Source of the DNA: Alteromonas gilva
GTDB taxonomy: Bacteria; Pseudomonadota; Gammaproteobacteria; Enterobacterales; Alteromonadaceae
Reading direction: 5' to 3'
Assembly (NCBI RefSeq): GCF_028595265.1
Contig: NZ_JAQQXP010000002.1
Span: 248,001-312,000 of the forward strand
Length of the DNA stretch: 64,000 nucleotides
Shown here: one piece after another, positions 1 to 9,455 of the stretch
Numbering within the stretch: the first letter of the stretch is position 1
How the letters are laid out: every line of letters begins with the position of its first letter
The notes under the pieces: model-generated
Database searches by the model: none
Told to the model about the DNA's origin: nothing
What the model saw: only the letters and a program-made list of their open reading frames with translations
Program-made: the position numbers and the translations under genes

Positions 1-927
1 ATCAATTTGGCTGGCCAGTTCAGCAGGCGTTGTAAAATCATCGTCGATGACACTGCCGAAAGTCACCGTCAGGCGGCCTTTGTGGCCAACAATGCCTTTG
101 ACAATACTGTCGATATCTTCAAATTCGGTTTTATTGTACTGACCGTGGTGGTTTACCTGATAAAGCTCATTGGCTTTGGCGATATCACAGGGATCGTTTT
201 CGTAGGCGATGGCAACCGGCACAATGTTAAGAGACTTCATATAGTCCGCAAACTCAAGTTTTTGCTGTTTACCCGCCATGTAAAACATCTTTAATATGGC
301 CGGATCGGTAAAGTCCATGCCGTCTTTGGCGCGGCCTTCCCGCTGAGCTATCCAGACAGACTGATTGCTCTGCAATGCATCTTTAATAAAGTTAGACAGT
401 TGGGTGAGGGCTTTGAGCAGTTCACGGGGCTTTTTGGCTGAGCGCTTTACCACAAACCCTTTATTGAGTTTCATAAGTTCGGTGGCGCTGGGCTTTTTGA
501 GCAGGTTATCACCAAAGGCAATGAGCGCAGTATTATGGCCGGCGCTGTGCAAAGCAAAGTTTACCAGCGCCGGATCCATCGCGATATCGCGGTGATTGGA
601 AATAAAAATATAGGCCTTTGTGGGGTCGAGTTTATCCAGGCCTTTTACCGTGACGCCGTCGCTGGTGCGCTGCAACAGTGTTTCCATAAACCGGCCCACT
701 TCGTCCTGAATATGCGCTACGGATTTAAACTTACGCCACTTAATACGCAACAGTATTTTCACAAAAGGACCGAGCAGTGACGACAGCCATTTTGGGCTAC
801 GCTCAAAACGATGACTGACAATGGCATCGATAAACGCCTGATCGTTGATCAGACGCTCAATAGCGGCAGGTACTTCGCTGTCGTTATAGGGGCGAATATC
901 GTGATAACTATCAGAATTGGTTAACAT
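1..927 (-). CDS. 1-acyl-glycerol-3-phosphate acyltransferase-like protein (partial, C-terminus off window)
   Basis: Reading leftward from the ATG at 925-927, the frame stays open to the window edge, giving 309 residues without the C-terminus. The translation holds a PlsC/LPLAT acyltransferase block I, NHRDIAMD (NHx4D), the catalytic His-Asp pair of glycerolipid acyltransferases. A block with GFVVKRSAKKPRE and later WIAQREGRAKDG follows, matching the usual substrate-binding and EGxR-type motifs. The family moves an acyl chain to a lysophospholipid or glycerol phosphate at the inner membrane. No convincing membrane segment is seen in the visible part. The protein is longer than classic PlsC, so the exact acceptor is unknown. 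It is divergent from the thiamine operon. Confidence 0.8.
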   Translation of the reverse strand, partial: MLTNSDSYHDIRPYNDSEVPAAIERLINDQAFIDAIVSHRFERSPKWLSSLLGPFVKILLRIKWRKFKSVAHIQDEVGRFMETLLQRTSDGVTVKGLDKLDPTKAYIFISNHRDIAMDPALVNFALHSAGHNTALIAFGDNLLKKPSATELMKLNKGFVVKRSAKKPRELLKALTQLSNFIKDALQSNQSVWIAQREGRAKDGMDFTDPAILKMFYMAGKQQKLEFADYMKSLNIVPVAIAYENDPCDIAKANELYQVNHHGQYNKTEFEDIDSIVKGIVGHKGRLTVTFGSVIDDDFTTPAELASQID

Positions 928-1158
928 AATTCCATCGTCGATGTGGCAAAGCGCTCATTGTACGCACATTCAGCTATTTGGGTAGTGTTGCCGTTATGAT
1001 TCCATCGAAAAGTGACGATTTGGTGAATTCCCGTTGCCGCAAAGCGAAACCTGAACCTTTAACCTGGTGTCCGGCGATGGGTTGATGAATGGCGAACAAT
1101 CTCCTATACTCGGTGGCAGTTACGTACTCGGCAACAGCCATGTTGTTGCCGATTTTCA

Positions 1159-1260
1159 CTTGTCGGAGTGCTTCGCATTACCCAGATGTAATGCAAGCTG
1201 AGACCGCATAAAGCGGGATCCGTTGAACCTGATCAGGCTAATACCTGCGAAGGGAACAAG
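1159..1260 (+). promoter_or_regulatory. TPP riboswitch (THI box) aptamer
   Basis: The element has the conserved parts of the thiamine pyrophosphate aptamer: a GTCGGAGTGC block near 1162, the CTGAGA core near 1198, the GTTGAACCTGATCAGG block near 1222, and AATACCTGCGAAGGGAA before the closing strand. The outer stem pairs CTTGT (1159-1163) with ACAAG (1256-1260). It lies about 125 bases upstream of thiC, its standard position in gammaproteobacteria, where ligand binding turns the operon down. Confidence 0.95.
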
Positions 1261-1264
1261 GCAA

Positions 1265-1337
1265 CATCACTATTATTTATTGCGCACTGACACCGACGTG
1301 TCAGCCAGCTTTATCAGCATTTTGTGATGGTCTTTTT
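1265..1337 (+). promoter_or_regulatory. Candidate expression platform of the TPP riboswitch
   Basis: After the aptamer, CATCAC (1265-1270) can pair with GTGATG (1324-1329), enclosing a second hairpin CTGACAC/GTGTCAG (1287-1304), and a short T run follows (1333-1337). This is compatible with a transcription terminator, but the outer stem is only six base pairs with a large internal gap. In enteric bacteria thiC control acts mainly on translation and Rho, so an intrinsic terminator is only one possibility. Confidence 0.35.
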
Positions 1338-1385
1338 AAACACTCCTGACAAGCATTTTCCACCTTCACAACAAGGATTAATGCT

Positions 1386-3323
1386 ATGTCAACGCGACGT
1401 CAACAGCGCGAACAAGCGCAACAGTTCATTCAACATTTAAGCGGCCAGTGTTACCCCGGCTCACAGCGGGTGTACTTATCTGGTAGTCGGCCTGATATTC
1501 AGGTACCAATGCGCATGATTATGCAAACCGATAGCTTGATTGGCGGCGACCGCCAGCAACCGGTGTATCAGCCTAACGAGCCTATTCCTATTTACGATAC
1601 CTCAGGCCCCTATGGCGATCCGGATCAAACCATTGACGTGCACAAAGGCCTGTCTCCCATACGTAATGAGTGGATTGATGAACGTGAAGACTCACTTACG
1701 GTAGATATACCGTCATCGGATTTTACCCGCCAGCGTGACGATGACGAGCAGTCCAGAGCACTGCGCATGGCGGTAAATCGTAAAATTCGTCAGGCCAGAG
1801 CCGGGCAGTGCGTTACCCAACTGCACTACGCGCGGCGCGGTATTATTACCCCTGAAATGGAATTTATAGCGATCCGTGAAAACATGGGCCGTGCTGAGGT
1901 AAAAGACGACGTACTGCGCCAGCAGCACCGCGGTGAAACCTTTGGCGCTCAATTGCCTGAACAAATTACCGCTGAATTTGTTCGTCAGGAAGTGGCCGCC
2001 GGGCGTGCCATTATTCCGGCCAATATCAACCACCCTGAATCTGAGCCAATGATCATTGGCCGCAACTTTCTGGTCAAAATCAACGCCAACATTGGTAATT
2101 CGGCGGTGACCTCATCGATTGAGGAAGAAGTCGAAAAGCTGGTGTGGTCAACCCGTTGGGGAGCTGACACCATTATGGATCTGTCTACCGGCCGCAATAT
2201 TCATGAAACCCGTGAGTGGTTGCTGCGTAACAGTCCGGTGCCGCTGGGTACGGTGCCTATCTATCAGGCACTGGAAAAGGTCAATGGGGTGGCAGAAGAT
2301 CTCAACTGGCAGGTGTTTCGCGACACGCTGATCGAACAAGCCGAGCAGGGCGTGGACTATTTCACCATTCACGCGGGCGTGTTGCTGCGCTATGTACCGA
2401 TGACGGCCAAGCGGGTCACGGGCATTGTGTCGCGGGGCGGCTCTATTATGGCCAAGTGGTGTTTGAGCCATCATAAAGAAAGCTTTTTGTATGAGCATTT
2501 TCGTGAGATTTGTGAAATCTGCGCGGCTTATGATGTGTCGTTGAGTCTTGGCGATGGCCTGCGCCCTGGCTCTGTGGCCGATGCCAATGACGAAGCACAG
2601 TTTGCCGAGTTGCATACCCTCGGGGAACTTACCAAGATCGCCTGGGAATACGACGTGCAGGTAATGATTGAAGGCCCCGGTCATGTGCCAATGCATATGA
2701 TTAAAGCCAACATGGAGGAACAACTTGAGCATTGCCACGGTGCGCCGTTTTATACGCTTGGGCCGCTAACAACCGACATTGCACCAGGTTATGATCACTT
2801 TACCTCCGGGATCGGCGCCGCCATGATTGGTTGGTTTGGTTGCGCCATGCTGTGTTATGTGACGCCTAAAGAACACCTGGGTTTGCCTAATAAAGACGAT
2901 GTTAAGCAAGGGCTTATCACATACAAAATCGCCGCCCATGCGGCCGATCTGGCAAAAGGCCACCCCGGTGCGCAAATTCGCGATAATGCCATGTCGAAGG
3001 CGCGTTTTGAGTTTCGTTGGGAAGATCAGTTTAATTTGGCGCTCGATCCGGATACCGCGCGGGCCTATCACGATGAAACCTTACCCCAGGCGTCGGGCAA
3101 AGTGGCGCATTTTTGCTCTATGTGCGGGCCTAAGTTCTGCTCGATGAAAATCTCTCACGAAGTACGGGAAGTCGCGGCCAAAAATGAAGCGATGGCAGTG
3201 ACTGTGGCAGATGCTGAGGAGGGCATGCAGGCCATGTCGCAAAAGTTTAAAGCGCGCGGCGCCCAACTTTATCATCCGCAAACCAGTGCACAGTTGCGGG
3301 GAGACGACAGCGATGGTCACTAA
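1386..3323 (+). CDS. thiC: Phosphomethylpyrimidine synthase ThiC
   Basis: ThiC is a radical-SAM enzyme that rearranges 5-aminoimidazole ribotide into HMP phosphate, the pyrimidine half of thiamine. The 645-residue product is the usual length for the family. Typical blocks include GRNIHETREW, RGGSIMAKWCL and EGPGHVPMH, and the C-terminal iron-sulfur motif CSMCGPKFC is intact near residue 578. The start at 1386 follows an AAGGA ribosome site (near 1374). It is the first gene of the riboswitch-controlled operon and overlaps the next gene by 11 bases. Confidence 0.97.
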   Translation: MSTRRQQREQAQQFIQHLSGQCYPGSQRVYLSGSRPDIQVPMRMIMQTDSLIGGDRQQPVYQPNEPIPIYDTSGPYGDPDQTIDVHKGLSPIRNEWIDEREDSLTVDIPSSDFTRQRDDDEQSRALRMAVNRKIRQARAGQCVTQLHYARRGIITPEMEFIAIRENMGRAEVKDDVLRQQHRGETFGAQLPEQITAEFVRQEVAAGRAIIPANINHPESEPMIIGRNFLVKINANIGNSAVTSSIEEEVEKLVWSTRWGADTIMDLSTGRNIHETREWLLRNSPVPLGTVPIYQALEKVNGVAEDLNWQVFRDTLIEQAEQGVDYFTIHAGVLLRYVPMTAKRVTGIVSRGGSIMAKWCLSHHKESFLYEHFREICEICAAYDVSLSLGDGLRPGSVADANDEAQFAELHTLGELTKIAWEYDVQVMIEGPGHVPMHMIKANMEEQLEHCHGAPFYTLGPLTTDIAPGYDHFTSGIGAAMIGWFGCAMLCYVTPKEHLGLPNKDDVKQGLITYKIAAHAADLAKGHPGAQIRDNAMSKARFEFRWEDQFNLALDPDTARAYHDETLPQASGKVAHFCSMCGPKFCSMKISHEVREVAAKNEAMAVTVADAEEGMQAMSQKFKARGAQLYHPQTSAQLRGDDSDGH

Positions 3324-4818
3324 GCACCGTCCGGCGGTGTGGTGCATAGGAGGCTCAGACAGTGGTGGCGGTGCAGGTGTACAGGCTGACTTGCTCACTC
3401 TGTACGACCTCGGTGTTCATGGCTGCACTATAGTGACTGCGGTGACCGCCCAAAACTCGCTGCGGGTGAATACGGTTGATACGGTAAGCAGTGAGACCAT
3501 TGTTGATCAGGGCCAAACACTACTGGCTGATATTGCTCCGCAGGCCATTAAAATAGGCCTGCTGTGCGATGACGAACAGGTTGATGCCGTGGTAGCGGTG
3601 ATTCAGCAGGTCAGGCGTCAACATGCCAGCGTAAAGGTGATATGGGATCCGGTACAGGTAGCCAGTACCGGCGATGCCCTGGGCTGGATTTCGCCCCGGG
3701 GCATCGTGTCGCTATTAAGCGTTGTTGACGTGTGTACCCCCAATCATGGCGAACTGGCCGCGCTGGCCGATGCGGTGAGCGTGGTGTTAACGCTCAACAG
3801 TTCGCAGCACGCTGAACAACGGGTGTTAGCGGCGATGCACGGCCACGCCCCGGCTTTGCTGGTTACCGGTGGCAACCAGCAAGCTCATTGCGCGAGCGAC
3901 AAGCTGGTGAGAGCGGATGACTGCTGGGTATTTTCCAGTAGCTACCTTGATGTAGCGCACACCCACGGTACCGGTTGTACGCTAGCCAGTGCCATTGGTG
4001 CATCCATGGCACTGGGCTATCAAATACAGGATGCGGTGTGTATTGCAAAAGCCTATGTCAATGCCGGGCTTGAGGAGGGCTACGCGGCAGGCCGCGGCTC
4101 CGGGCCTCTGGCGCGCACGGGCTGGCCTGCTCATGAGGAGTATTTCCCGATGGCATCCTTTGGTGATGAAGACAATTGCTCGCACTATACCGGCCCGGCT
4201 TTTGCGCCGCTTGCGTGCGAGCAACTGGGAATATATCCGGTGGTCGATAGCCTCAGTTGGTTAGAACGGTTATTACCCCTGGGATTTGCCATCATCCAAC
4301 TGCGTATTAAAACACCGGGCGCGGATTTAGCCACACAAATTCAACGCGCTGTCGCGCTGGCCAGTAGTTATAAAACCCGCCTTTTTATTAACGACTACTG
4401 GCAACTTGCCATTGAGTATGGGGCCTATGGCGTGCATTTGGGACAGGAAGATCTTGCCACGGCTGACCTAACCGCTATCGCACAAGCCGGACTGCGACTG
4501 GGAGTGTCTACCCATGGCTATGCAGAAATTCAGCGTGTACGACGGCTGAATCCTTCCTATATCGCGCTGGGGCATATTTTTGCAACGCAAACCAAAGTGA
4601 TGCCGTCTAATCCCCAGGGGCTGTCGAATCTGGCTAAATACGTGGCATTGCTCGGTGGTATTCCCACGGTAGCGATTGGCGGTATCAACCAGGCGCGTAT
4701 TCAGCCGGTTGCGAACACCGGTGTGAGTGGCATTGCGGTGGTGACAGCCATCAGCGCCGCAGGCGAACCGCTTGGCGCAGCGCGGGCGTTGCAGGAGGCA
4801 CACCCTTATGTTGACTAA
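3313..4818 (+). CDS. thiDE: Bifunctional HMP(-P) kinase / thiamine-phosphate synthase (ThiD-ThiE fusion)
   Basis: The product of about 501 residues is a two-domain protein. Residues 1-280 are ThiD (ribokinase fold), with GGSDSGGGAGVQADL at the N-terminus and the anion hole motif HGTGCTLASA; it phosphorylates HMP and HMP-P. Residues 300-500 are ThiE, with FINDYW, GVHLGQEDL and HIFATQTK loops; it joins HMP-PP to the thiazole phosphate. I place the start at the ATG at 3313 because the ThiD homology begins right there, although the frame opens further upstream inside thiC. It overlaps thiC and thiF by 11 bases each, which points to translational coupling. Confidence 0.93.
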   Translation: MVTKHRPAVWCIGGSDSGGGAGVQADLLTLYDLGVHGCTIVTAVTAQNSLRVNTVDTVSSETIVDQGQTLLADIAPQAIKIGLLCDDEQVDAVVAVIQQVRRQHASVKVIWDPVQVASTGDALGWISPRGIVSLLSVVDVCTPNHGELAALADAVSVVLTLNSSQHAEQRVLAAMHGHAPALLVTGGNQQAHCASDKLVRADDCWVFSSSYLDVAHTHGTGCTLASAIGASMALGYQIQDAVCIAKAYVNAGLEEGYAAGRGSGPLARTGWPAHEEYFPMASFGDEDNCSHYTGPAFAPLACEQLGIYPVVDSLSWLERLLPLGFAIIQLRIKTPGADLATQIQRAVALASSYKTRLFINDYWQLAIEYGAYGVHLGQEDLATADLTAIAQAGLRLGVSTHGYAEIQRVRRLNPSYIALGHIFATQTKVMPSNPQGLSNLAKYVALLGGIPTVAIGGINQARIQPVANTGVSGIAVVTAISAAGEPLGAARALQEAHPYVD

Positions 4819-5554
4819 CAATGAATACACACGCTACAGCCGGCAATTGCTGGTTGAAGGGATGGACGACAGCAAGCAAGCCGATCTCGGGTTGCGCCAT
4901 GTGGTTATTATTGGTCTTGGGGGGTTAGGGTGTGCCAGCGCTGCGTATCTGGCCGGCGCCGGCGTGGGTACCTTGCGTTTGGTCGATGATGATGAGGTAG
5001 CGCTGAGTAACCTACCGCGTCAGCAGCTCTATACCGAGCAGGATGTGGGCCTTTTTAAAGTGGAGGCAGCGGCTGCGATGCTCAGGCAACGCAACTCTGC
5101 GATTAACCTTGAGCCTCACGTCAGCCGTTTTACTGACACTAACGGCAAAGCGCTTATTCGCGACGCCGATATCGTGCTCGATTGCAGCGATAACATGCAA
5201 ACCCGCCAGCACATTAATGCGGCCTGCTACGCCACAGGTACCCCACTGATAGTCGCAGCGGCCAGCGGCGTAGCGGGGCAGCTGCTCATGCTGCACCCTA
5301 AACACGGGCACGGCTGTTACCAATGTTTGTACACACCAGAGCAAGGCCCGGTTAACAACTGCCTTGAGCAGGGAATTCTTGGCCCGGTAGTGGGTGTGTT
5401 AGGGGTTATGCAAGCCCTTAACGCATTGTTATTTTTACTTAAGATGGGCAACACCCAATGGGGAATGCTGATGTTATACAACGCCTTAACCGCCGACTGG
5501 CGTACCTTTAGCGTGCCAGCGTTGGCTGGCTGTTCTGTCTGTGGAGAAGCCTGA
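4808..5554 (+). CDS. thiF: Sulfur carrier protein adenylyltransferase ThiF
   Basis: ThiF adenylates the C-terminal glycine of ThiS so that sulfur can be loaded for thiazole synthesis. The 248-residue product has the Rossmann loop IIGLGGLGCASAAYLAGAG near residue 33, DCSDNMQTR and a C-terminal CSVC. Together with the internal CYQC pair this would make a Cys4 zinc site, as in E1-like ThiF/MoeB/HesA proteins. The start at 4808 (MLTNNEYTRYSRQL) is the family's typical N-terminus and lies within the 3' end of thiDE. Gene context separates it from MoeB. Confidence 0.93.
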   Translation: MLTNNEYTRYSRQLLVEGMDDSKQADLGLRHVVIIGLGGLGCASAAYLAGAGVGTLRLVDDDEVALSNLPRQQLYTEQDVGLFKVEAAAAMLRQRNSAINLEPHVSRFTDTNGKALIRDADIVLDCSDNMQTRQHINAACYATGTPLIVAAASGVAGQLLMLHPKHGHGCYQCLYTPEQGPVNNCLEQGILGPVVGVLGVMQALNALLFLLKMGNTQWGMLMLYNALTADWRTFSVPALAGCSVCGEA

Positions 5555-5754
5555 TGCAAGTAATTGTCAATGACGAGCCCGTAACAGTATCGCCGCACAC
5601 ACACCTGGCCGACCTCATTACGCAACTTGAGCTGCCGAGCCAGGGGATTGCTGCGGCGGTTAACCAACAGGTGGTTAATCGCCAGCGCTGGGATGACTAC
5701 GCACTGCAGGCGAACGACTCTATCACCCTATTCAGTGTCGTAGCAGGAGGATAA
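5554..5754 (+). CDS. thiS: Sulfur carrier protein ThiS
   Basis: This 66-residue ubiquitin-fold protein ends in the diagnostic Gly-Gly (VVAGG), which is adenylated by ThiF and then converted to a thiocarboxylate. The start codon overlaps the thiF stop (TGATG), as expected for a coupled pair. Length and position between thiF and thiG are typical. Confidence 0.95.
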   Translation: MQVIVNDEPVTVSPHTHLADLITQLELPSQGIAAAVNQQVVNRQRWDDYALQANDSITLFSVVAGG

Positions 5755-5760
5755 TAGTAA

Positions 5761-6528
5761 ATGCTTACTATAGCGGATAAGACTTTTTCATCGCGGCTAT
5801 TTACCGGTACGGGTAAATTCGCCAGTGCCAGTGTCATGCAAAACGCGATAGCCGCCAGCGGCAGTCAGCTAGCGACGCTGGCCATGAAGCGTATTGATGT
5901 ACACAGACGCCAGGATCAGTTGCTGGAGCCTTTACAAGCACTTGGTGTGCAGCTGCTGCCTAACACCTCAGGGGCACGTAATGCTGAAGAGGCGGTATTT
6001 GCCGCCGAACTCGCCCGGGAAGCGCTGCAAACAAACTGGCTGAAGCTGGAAATTCACCCTGATCAGCGCTACTTATTGCCCGATCCGGTAGAAACTTTAC
6101 ATGCTGCGGAGGTCCTGGTTAAAAAAGGCTTCGTAGTACTACCTTACTGCCCGGCAGATCCGGTGTTATGTAAGCGGTTAGAAGAGGTGGGGTGTGCAGC
6201 GGTGATGCCCTTAGGCGCACCGATTGGCTCTAACCAGGGGCTGCAAACGGCGGCGTTTTTACGCATTATTGTTGAGCAGTCATCGGTGCCTGTGGTGGTG
6301 GATGCCGGTATTGGTGCGCCAAGTCATGCCGCTGCAGCAATGGAGTTAGGGGTGGATGCGGTACTGGTGAATACCGCCATGGCAGCGGCTAAGGATCCGG
6401 TTGCTATGGCGACCGCTTTTGCCAATGCGGTTGCCGCCGGCCGCCAGGCATATACCGCTGGCCTGGCTGCAACCCAGCAATACGCAGTAGCCTCAAGCCC
6501 TATCGAATCGCTGCTGGAGGGACTGTGA
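5761..6528 (+). CDS. thiG: Thiazole synthase ThiG
   Basis: ThiG builds the thiazole phosphate from 1-deoxyxylulose 5-phosphate, dehydroglycine and the ThiS thiocarboxylate. The 255-residue TIM-barrel protein shows FTGTGKF at the N-terminus, LLPNTSGARNAEEA, WLKLEIHPD (with the Schiff-base lysine block), MPLGAPIGSNQG and VDAGIGAPSHA. All are strongly conserved in the family. The start at 5761 lies just after thiS, and its last bases overlap the thiH start. Confidence 0.96.
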   Translation: MLTIADKTFSSRLFTGTGKFASASVMQNAIAASGSQLATLAMKRIDVHRRQDQLLEPLQALGVQLLPNTSGARNAEEAVFAAELAREALQTNWLKLEIHPDQRYLLPDPVETLHAAEVLVKKGFVVLPYCPADPVLCKRLEEVGCAAVMPLGAPIGSNQGLQTAAFLRIIVEQSSVPVVVDAGIGAPSHAAAAMELGVDAVLVNTAMAAAKDPVAMATAFANAVAAGRQAYTAGLAATQQYAVASSPIESLLEGL

Positions 6529-7637
6529 GTTTTAACCATATCTTAGCGGCCTACGACTGGGATGACATTGGTATGCGCATTCGCAGCAGCAGCGCAGCCC
6601 AGGTTAAAAAAGCGCTGTCGGTATCGGCGCCTTCCTTAGATGACATGATGGCCTTGCTGTCACCGGCGGCCGAGCCGTTTTTAGCGGTAATGGCGCGGCG
6701 CGCTGAAGAAATAACCCGTTGCCGGTTTGGCCATACCATGCAGTTTTTCGCGCCGCTTTACTTGTCGAATCTGTGTGCCAATGAGTGTACTTACTGTGGT
6801 TTTTCAATGAGTAATGCACTAAAGCGCAAAACCCTGTCAGAAACTGAACTACTGGCTGAAATAAGCGTGCTTAAAGGCATGGGGCTGGACAGTGTGCTGG
6901 TGGTGACCGGCGAGCATGAACGTAAGGTGGGTATCGATTACTTTAAGCGTATGTTGCCACTTATCAAAAAGCACTTCAGCTACCTCGCGCTGGAAGTGCA
7001 GCCGTTGTCCACGGCGGATTATCAAACCGTCAAAGGCCTTGGCGTGGATGCGGTGCTGGTGTATCAGGAAACCTATCATCGCCGTGAATATGCGCACTAT
7101 CACCGCAGAGGCAATAAACAGGACTTTGACTGGCGTCTGGCAACCCCCGAACGTCTGGGCGCAAGCGGCATCGATAAAATTGGCGTGGGCGCTTTACTGG
7201 GACTGAGTGATTGGCGCGTCGACAGTTTTTTTACCGCCTTACATCTCGATTACCTGCAAAAACACTATTGGCGCAGTCGTTACAGCTTGTCGTTTCCACG
7301 TTTACGGCCATGCGTTGGTCAGCCCTCACATCCGGGCGAAATCAGTAACCGACAATTACTGCAACTCATTTGCGCCCACCGGCTGCTCAACCCGGGTGTC
7401 GAAATCAGCTTATCTACCCGCGAGTCGGCGGCTTTACGCGACCGTATTATACCCTTTGGCGTTACCAGTATGAGTGCCGCGTCGAGTACCGAGCCCGGAG
7501 GCTACAGCAATCCGGCCGCCGCTCTCGAACAATTCAGTACCGATGACAAGCGCAGCGTGCCACTGGTGGCGGATGCGGTGAGAGCCAAAGGCTTGGAGCC
7601 GGTTTGGACTGATTGGTGCCAGGCATACTCAGGCTAA
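6525..7637 (+). CDS. thiH: 2-iminoacetate (dehydroglycine) synthase ThiH
   Basis: ThiH is the radical-SAM enzyme that splits tyrosine to give dehydroglycine for ThiG in anaerobic-type thiazole synthesis. The 370-residue product has the cluster motif CANECTYCGFS (CxxxCxxC) near residue 83 and EVQPLSTADY and HRRGNKQDFDWRL blocks. It starts at a GTG (6525) that overlaps the thiG stop, and its ribosome site GGAGG sits near 6516. It closes the thiamine operon. A 6-bp hairpin with no T run follows (7634-7655). Confidence 0.95.
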   Translation: MSFNHILAAYDWDDIGMRIRSSSAAQVKKALSVSAPSLDDMMALLSPAAEPFLAVMARRAEEITRCRFGHTMQFFAPLYLSNLCANECTYCGFSMSNALKRKTLSETELLAEISVLKGMGLDSVLVVTGEHERKVGIDYFKRMLPLIKKHFSYLALEVQPLSTADYQTVKGLGVDAVLVYQETYHRREYAHYHRRGNKQDFDWRLATPERLGASGIDKIGVGALLGLSDWRVDSFFTALHLDYLQKHYWRSRYSLSFPRLRPCVGQPSHPGEISNRQLLQLICAHRLLNPGVEISLSTRESAALRDRIIPFGVTSMSAASSTEPGGYSNPAAALEQFSTDDKRSVPLVADAVRAKGLEPVWTDWCQAYSG

Positions 7638-7886
7638 CACGGCGCACGCTGTTAGCGGGCTAACATATTTATCGGGAAGTTCATACTTAAGAAGGATTGC
7701 GATTTTCTGAATATTGTCTCACACTTAAGATACAGGTTGTGCATTGCGAAGTGGTTAATCGGGCTCGTTGTCGTTTAACTGCTATCGATGTAGTTACAGC
7801 ATGTCGTATTTTTTATCCAGTGTTGTTGAATAGCAAGGCGCGAGAAGCAGGAAAGCTGAGAGCGTATATAAAATACACGCTCACTG

Positions 7887-9347
7887 GTGGTAAATCTGTG
7901 TACTGCTGTATGTTATGGATGTTTTGTGGGAAATACGACAATCTCTGCATTAATTAGACATATACTGCTGGTCGTCATCTGGCTGGCACTCTGGCGACTG
8001 TCAGTTTTTAATGAGTACGCACCTCATGCCAGTATCTGGTTTCCGCCTGCCGGTTTCACGTTTGCCTGTTTTCTGTTGCTCCGTTGGTATGCTGCACCGG
8101 CAATGCTTTTATCATGTCTGCTCTCGACGGTGTGGGAAAGCTTCCTGTTTAACGATGGCCGTTCGACCCAGGAACTCATTCAGGCTGGTACTCTCTTTGC
8201 CATAATGCACTGTGGTGTGTACGGAGTAAGTGCTAACTATCTTCGTTCCTTCATTGACCGGATCAGTCATCAGAATCTTTACCAACCCGTCATGCGCTTT
8301 TTGTTAGTGGCAGCGAGTTCAAGCTTAGTCATGTCTTCCGTGGGCATTATGGTGCTTTACGACGGCGTGCATCTTCCTACGTTAGTGCAATCCTGGTTAG
8401 CCTGGTGGATTGGCGATATGTCGGGTTTGTTGGTCCTGGTTCCGGTGTTTATTGGCCTGGTTAACCGAATTTATCCCCGCCAGGGCCTGTTGTTCGCATT
8501 GCGCTATGAACCCTCTGGCCGTTCGGATTATTTGCTGTTTGCCGCTAAACTGGCAATTACCAGTACGCTGCTGATTGCGGTTGCATTGGCGACCAATTAT
8601 TCTGGTTCTGCCGAAGTCGCCAGTCTGGTGTTTTTTATTGCACTGCCACAAATGTGGATTGTGCATACCGAATCGCCTATGCGTGTTGCCGTGAGTGTGG
8701 CGCTGTTTAGTTTTCTTGCAGCGTTACTGGTGAGTCTGCTGCAAATGGGCGAGCAGGCCTATATTTTTCAGGTGGCGATTAGCGTGGTTGCCAGTGCCGC
8801 GTATTTTACCATGGCAGTACCGGCACTGGTTTCCCATAATCAGGCTCTATATAAAGAGGTCAGAACCGACTATCTTAGCCAAACTGTCATGCGCCAGCAT
8901 TTTATAAAGCTCGCCGAGCAAAATTTAAAACATGCTTCCAGGTATAATTTTGAAACCGCCCTGCTGCTGTTTGATATCGACAATTTTAAGCAGATTAATG
9001 ATCAGTACGGGCATTTGATTGGCGATGAGGTGCTGCAAAAGTTTGCCCGCATGGTAAAAAGCAAAATTCGGGAGAGCGATATTATCGGCCGGTTTGGTGG
9101 TGATGAGTTTATGCTGTTACTACCGCAAACATCATTGCAAAGTGCCTATAAGGTTGCCGAGTCCATTCGTTGCGGCATGCTGGAGCTAAAAATATCAAAC
9201 CCTGATGTGAAACCGTCCTGCAGTGTTGGTGCCGCGGCTATGACCAGAGAAAGTGGTTTTAAAGGGGCTTTCGAGGAAGCCGATCAGGCATTATTGCAAG
9301 CCAAACGCGGCGGTAGAAACCGCACCACGCTAAATTCTACGGGTTAA
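7887..9347 (+). CDS. MASE1-type membrane sensor diguanylate cyclase (GGDEF)
   Basis: About 310 N-terminal residues form some eight hydrophobic segments that match a MASE1 sensor, including the ASIWFPPAG turn typical of that domain. A C-terminal GGDEF domain follows with DIDNFKQINDQYGH and an intact GRFGGDEF signature, so c-di-GMP synthesis is likely. No I-site RxxD was identified just before the signature. The start is uncertain. The GTG at 7887 gives the longest frame, while a second GTG at 7926 lies closer to the first helix. The 250 bases upstream (7638-7886) hold no credible gene. Confidence 0.85.
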   Translation: MVNLCTAVCYGCFVGNTTISALIRHILLVVIWLALWRLSVFNEYAPHASIWFPPAGFTFACFLLLRWYAAPAMLLSCLLSTVWESFLFNDGRSTQELIQAGTLFAIMHCGVYGVSANYLRSFIDRISHQNLYQPVMRFLLVAASSSLVMSSVGIMVLYDGVHLPTLVQSWLAWWIGDMSGLLVLVPVFIGLVNRIYPRQGLLFALRYEPSGRSDYLLFAAKLAITSTLLIAVALATNYSGSAEVASLVFFIALPQMWIVHTESPMRVAVSVALFSFLAALLVSLLQMGEQAYIFQVAISVVASAAYFTMAVPALVSHNQALYKEVRTDYLSQTVMRQHFIKLAEQNLKHASRYNFETALLLFDIDNFKQINDQYGHLIGDEVLQKFARMVKSKIRESDIIGRFGGDEFMLLLPQTSLQSAYKVAESIRCGMLELKISNPDVKPSCSVGAAAMTRESGFKGAFEEADQALLQAKRGGRNRTTLNSTG

Positions 9348-9377
9348 TCTGCCAGTGGCAGGGCACGTCGCTATTAA

Positions 9378-9412
9378 AAAAGCCGCAGGCAAGACCAGCG
9401 GCTTTTGTTGTA
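9378..9412. terminator. Bidirectional intrinsic terminator
   Basis: AAAAGCCGC (9378-9386) and GCGGCTTTT (9398-9406) form a GC-rich stem with A and T tracts on either side. It sits between the convergent cyclase and oligopeptidase genes and could serve both. Confidence 0.8.
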
Positions 9413-9455
9413 TTACTCACAAACCTGGCTGGTAGACACCAACCAGTGGTTTAAA

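Noticed and set aside
7697..7957. 86-codon frame upstream of the MASE1-GGDEF gene
   Set aside because: No ribosome site, no protein-like composition, and it overlaps the start region of a well-supported gene.
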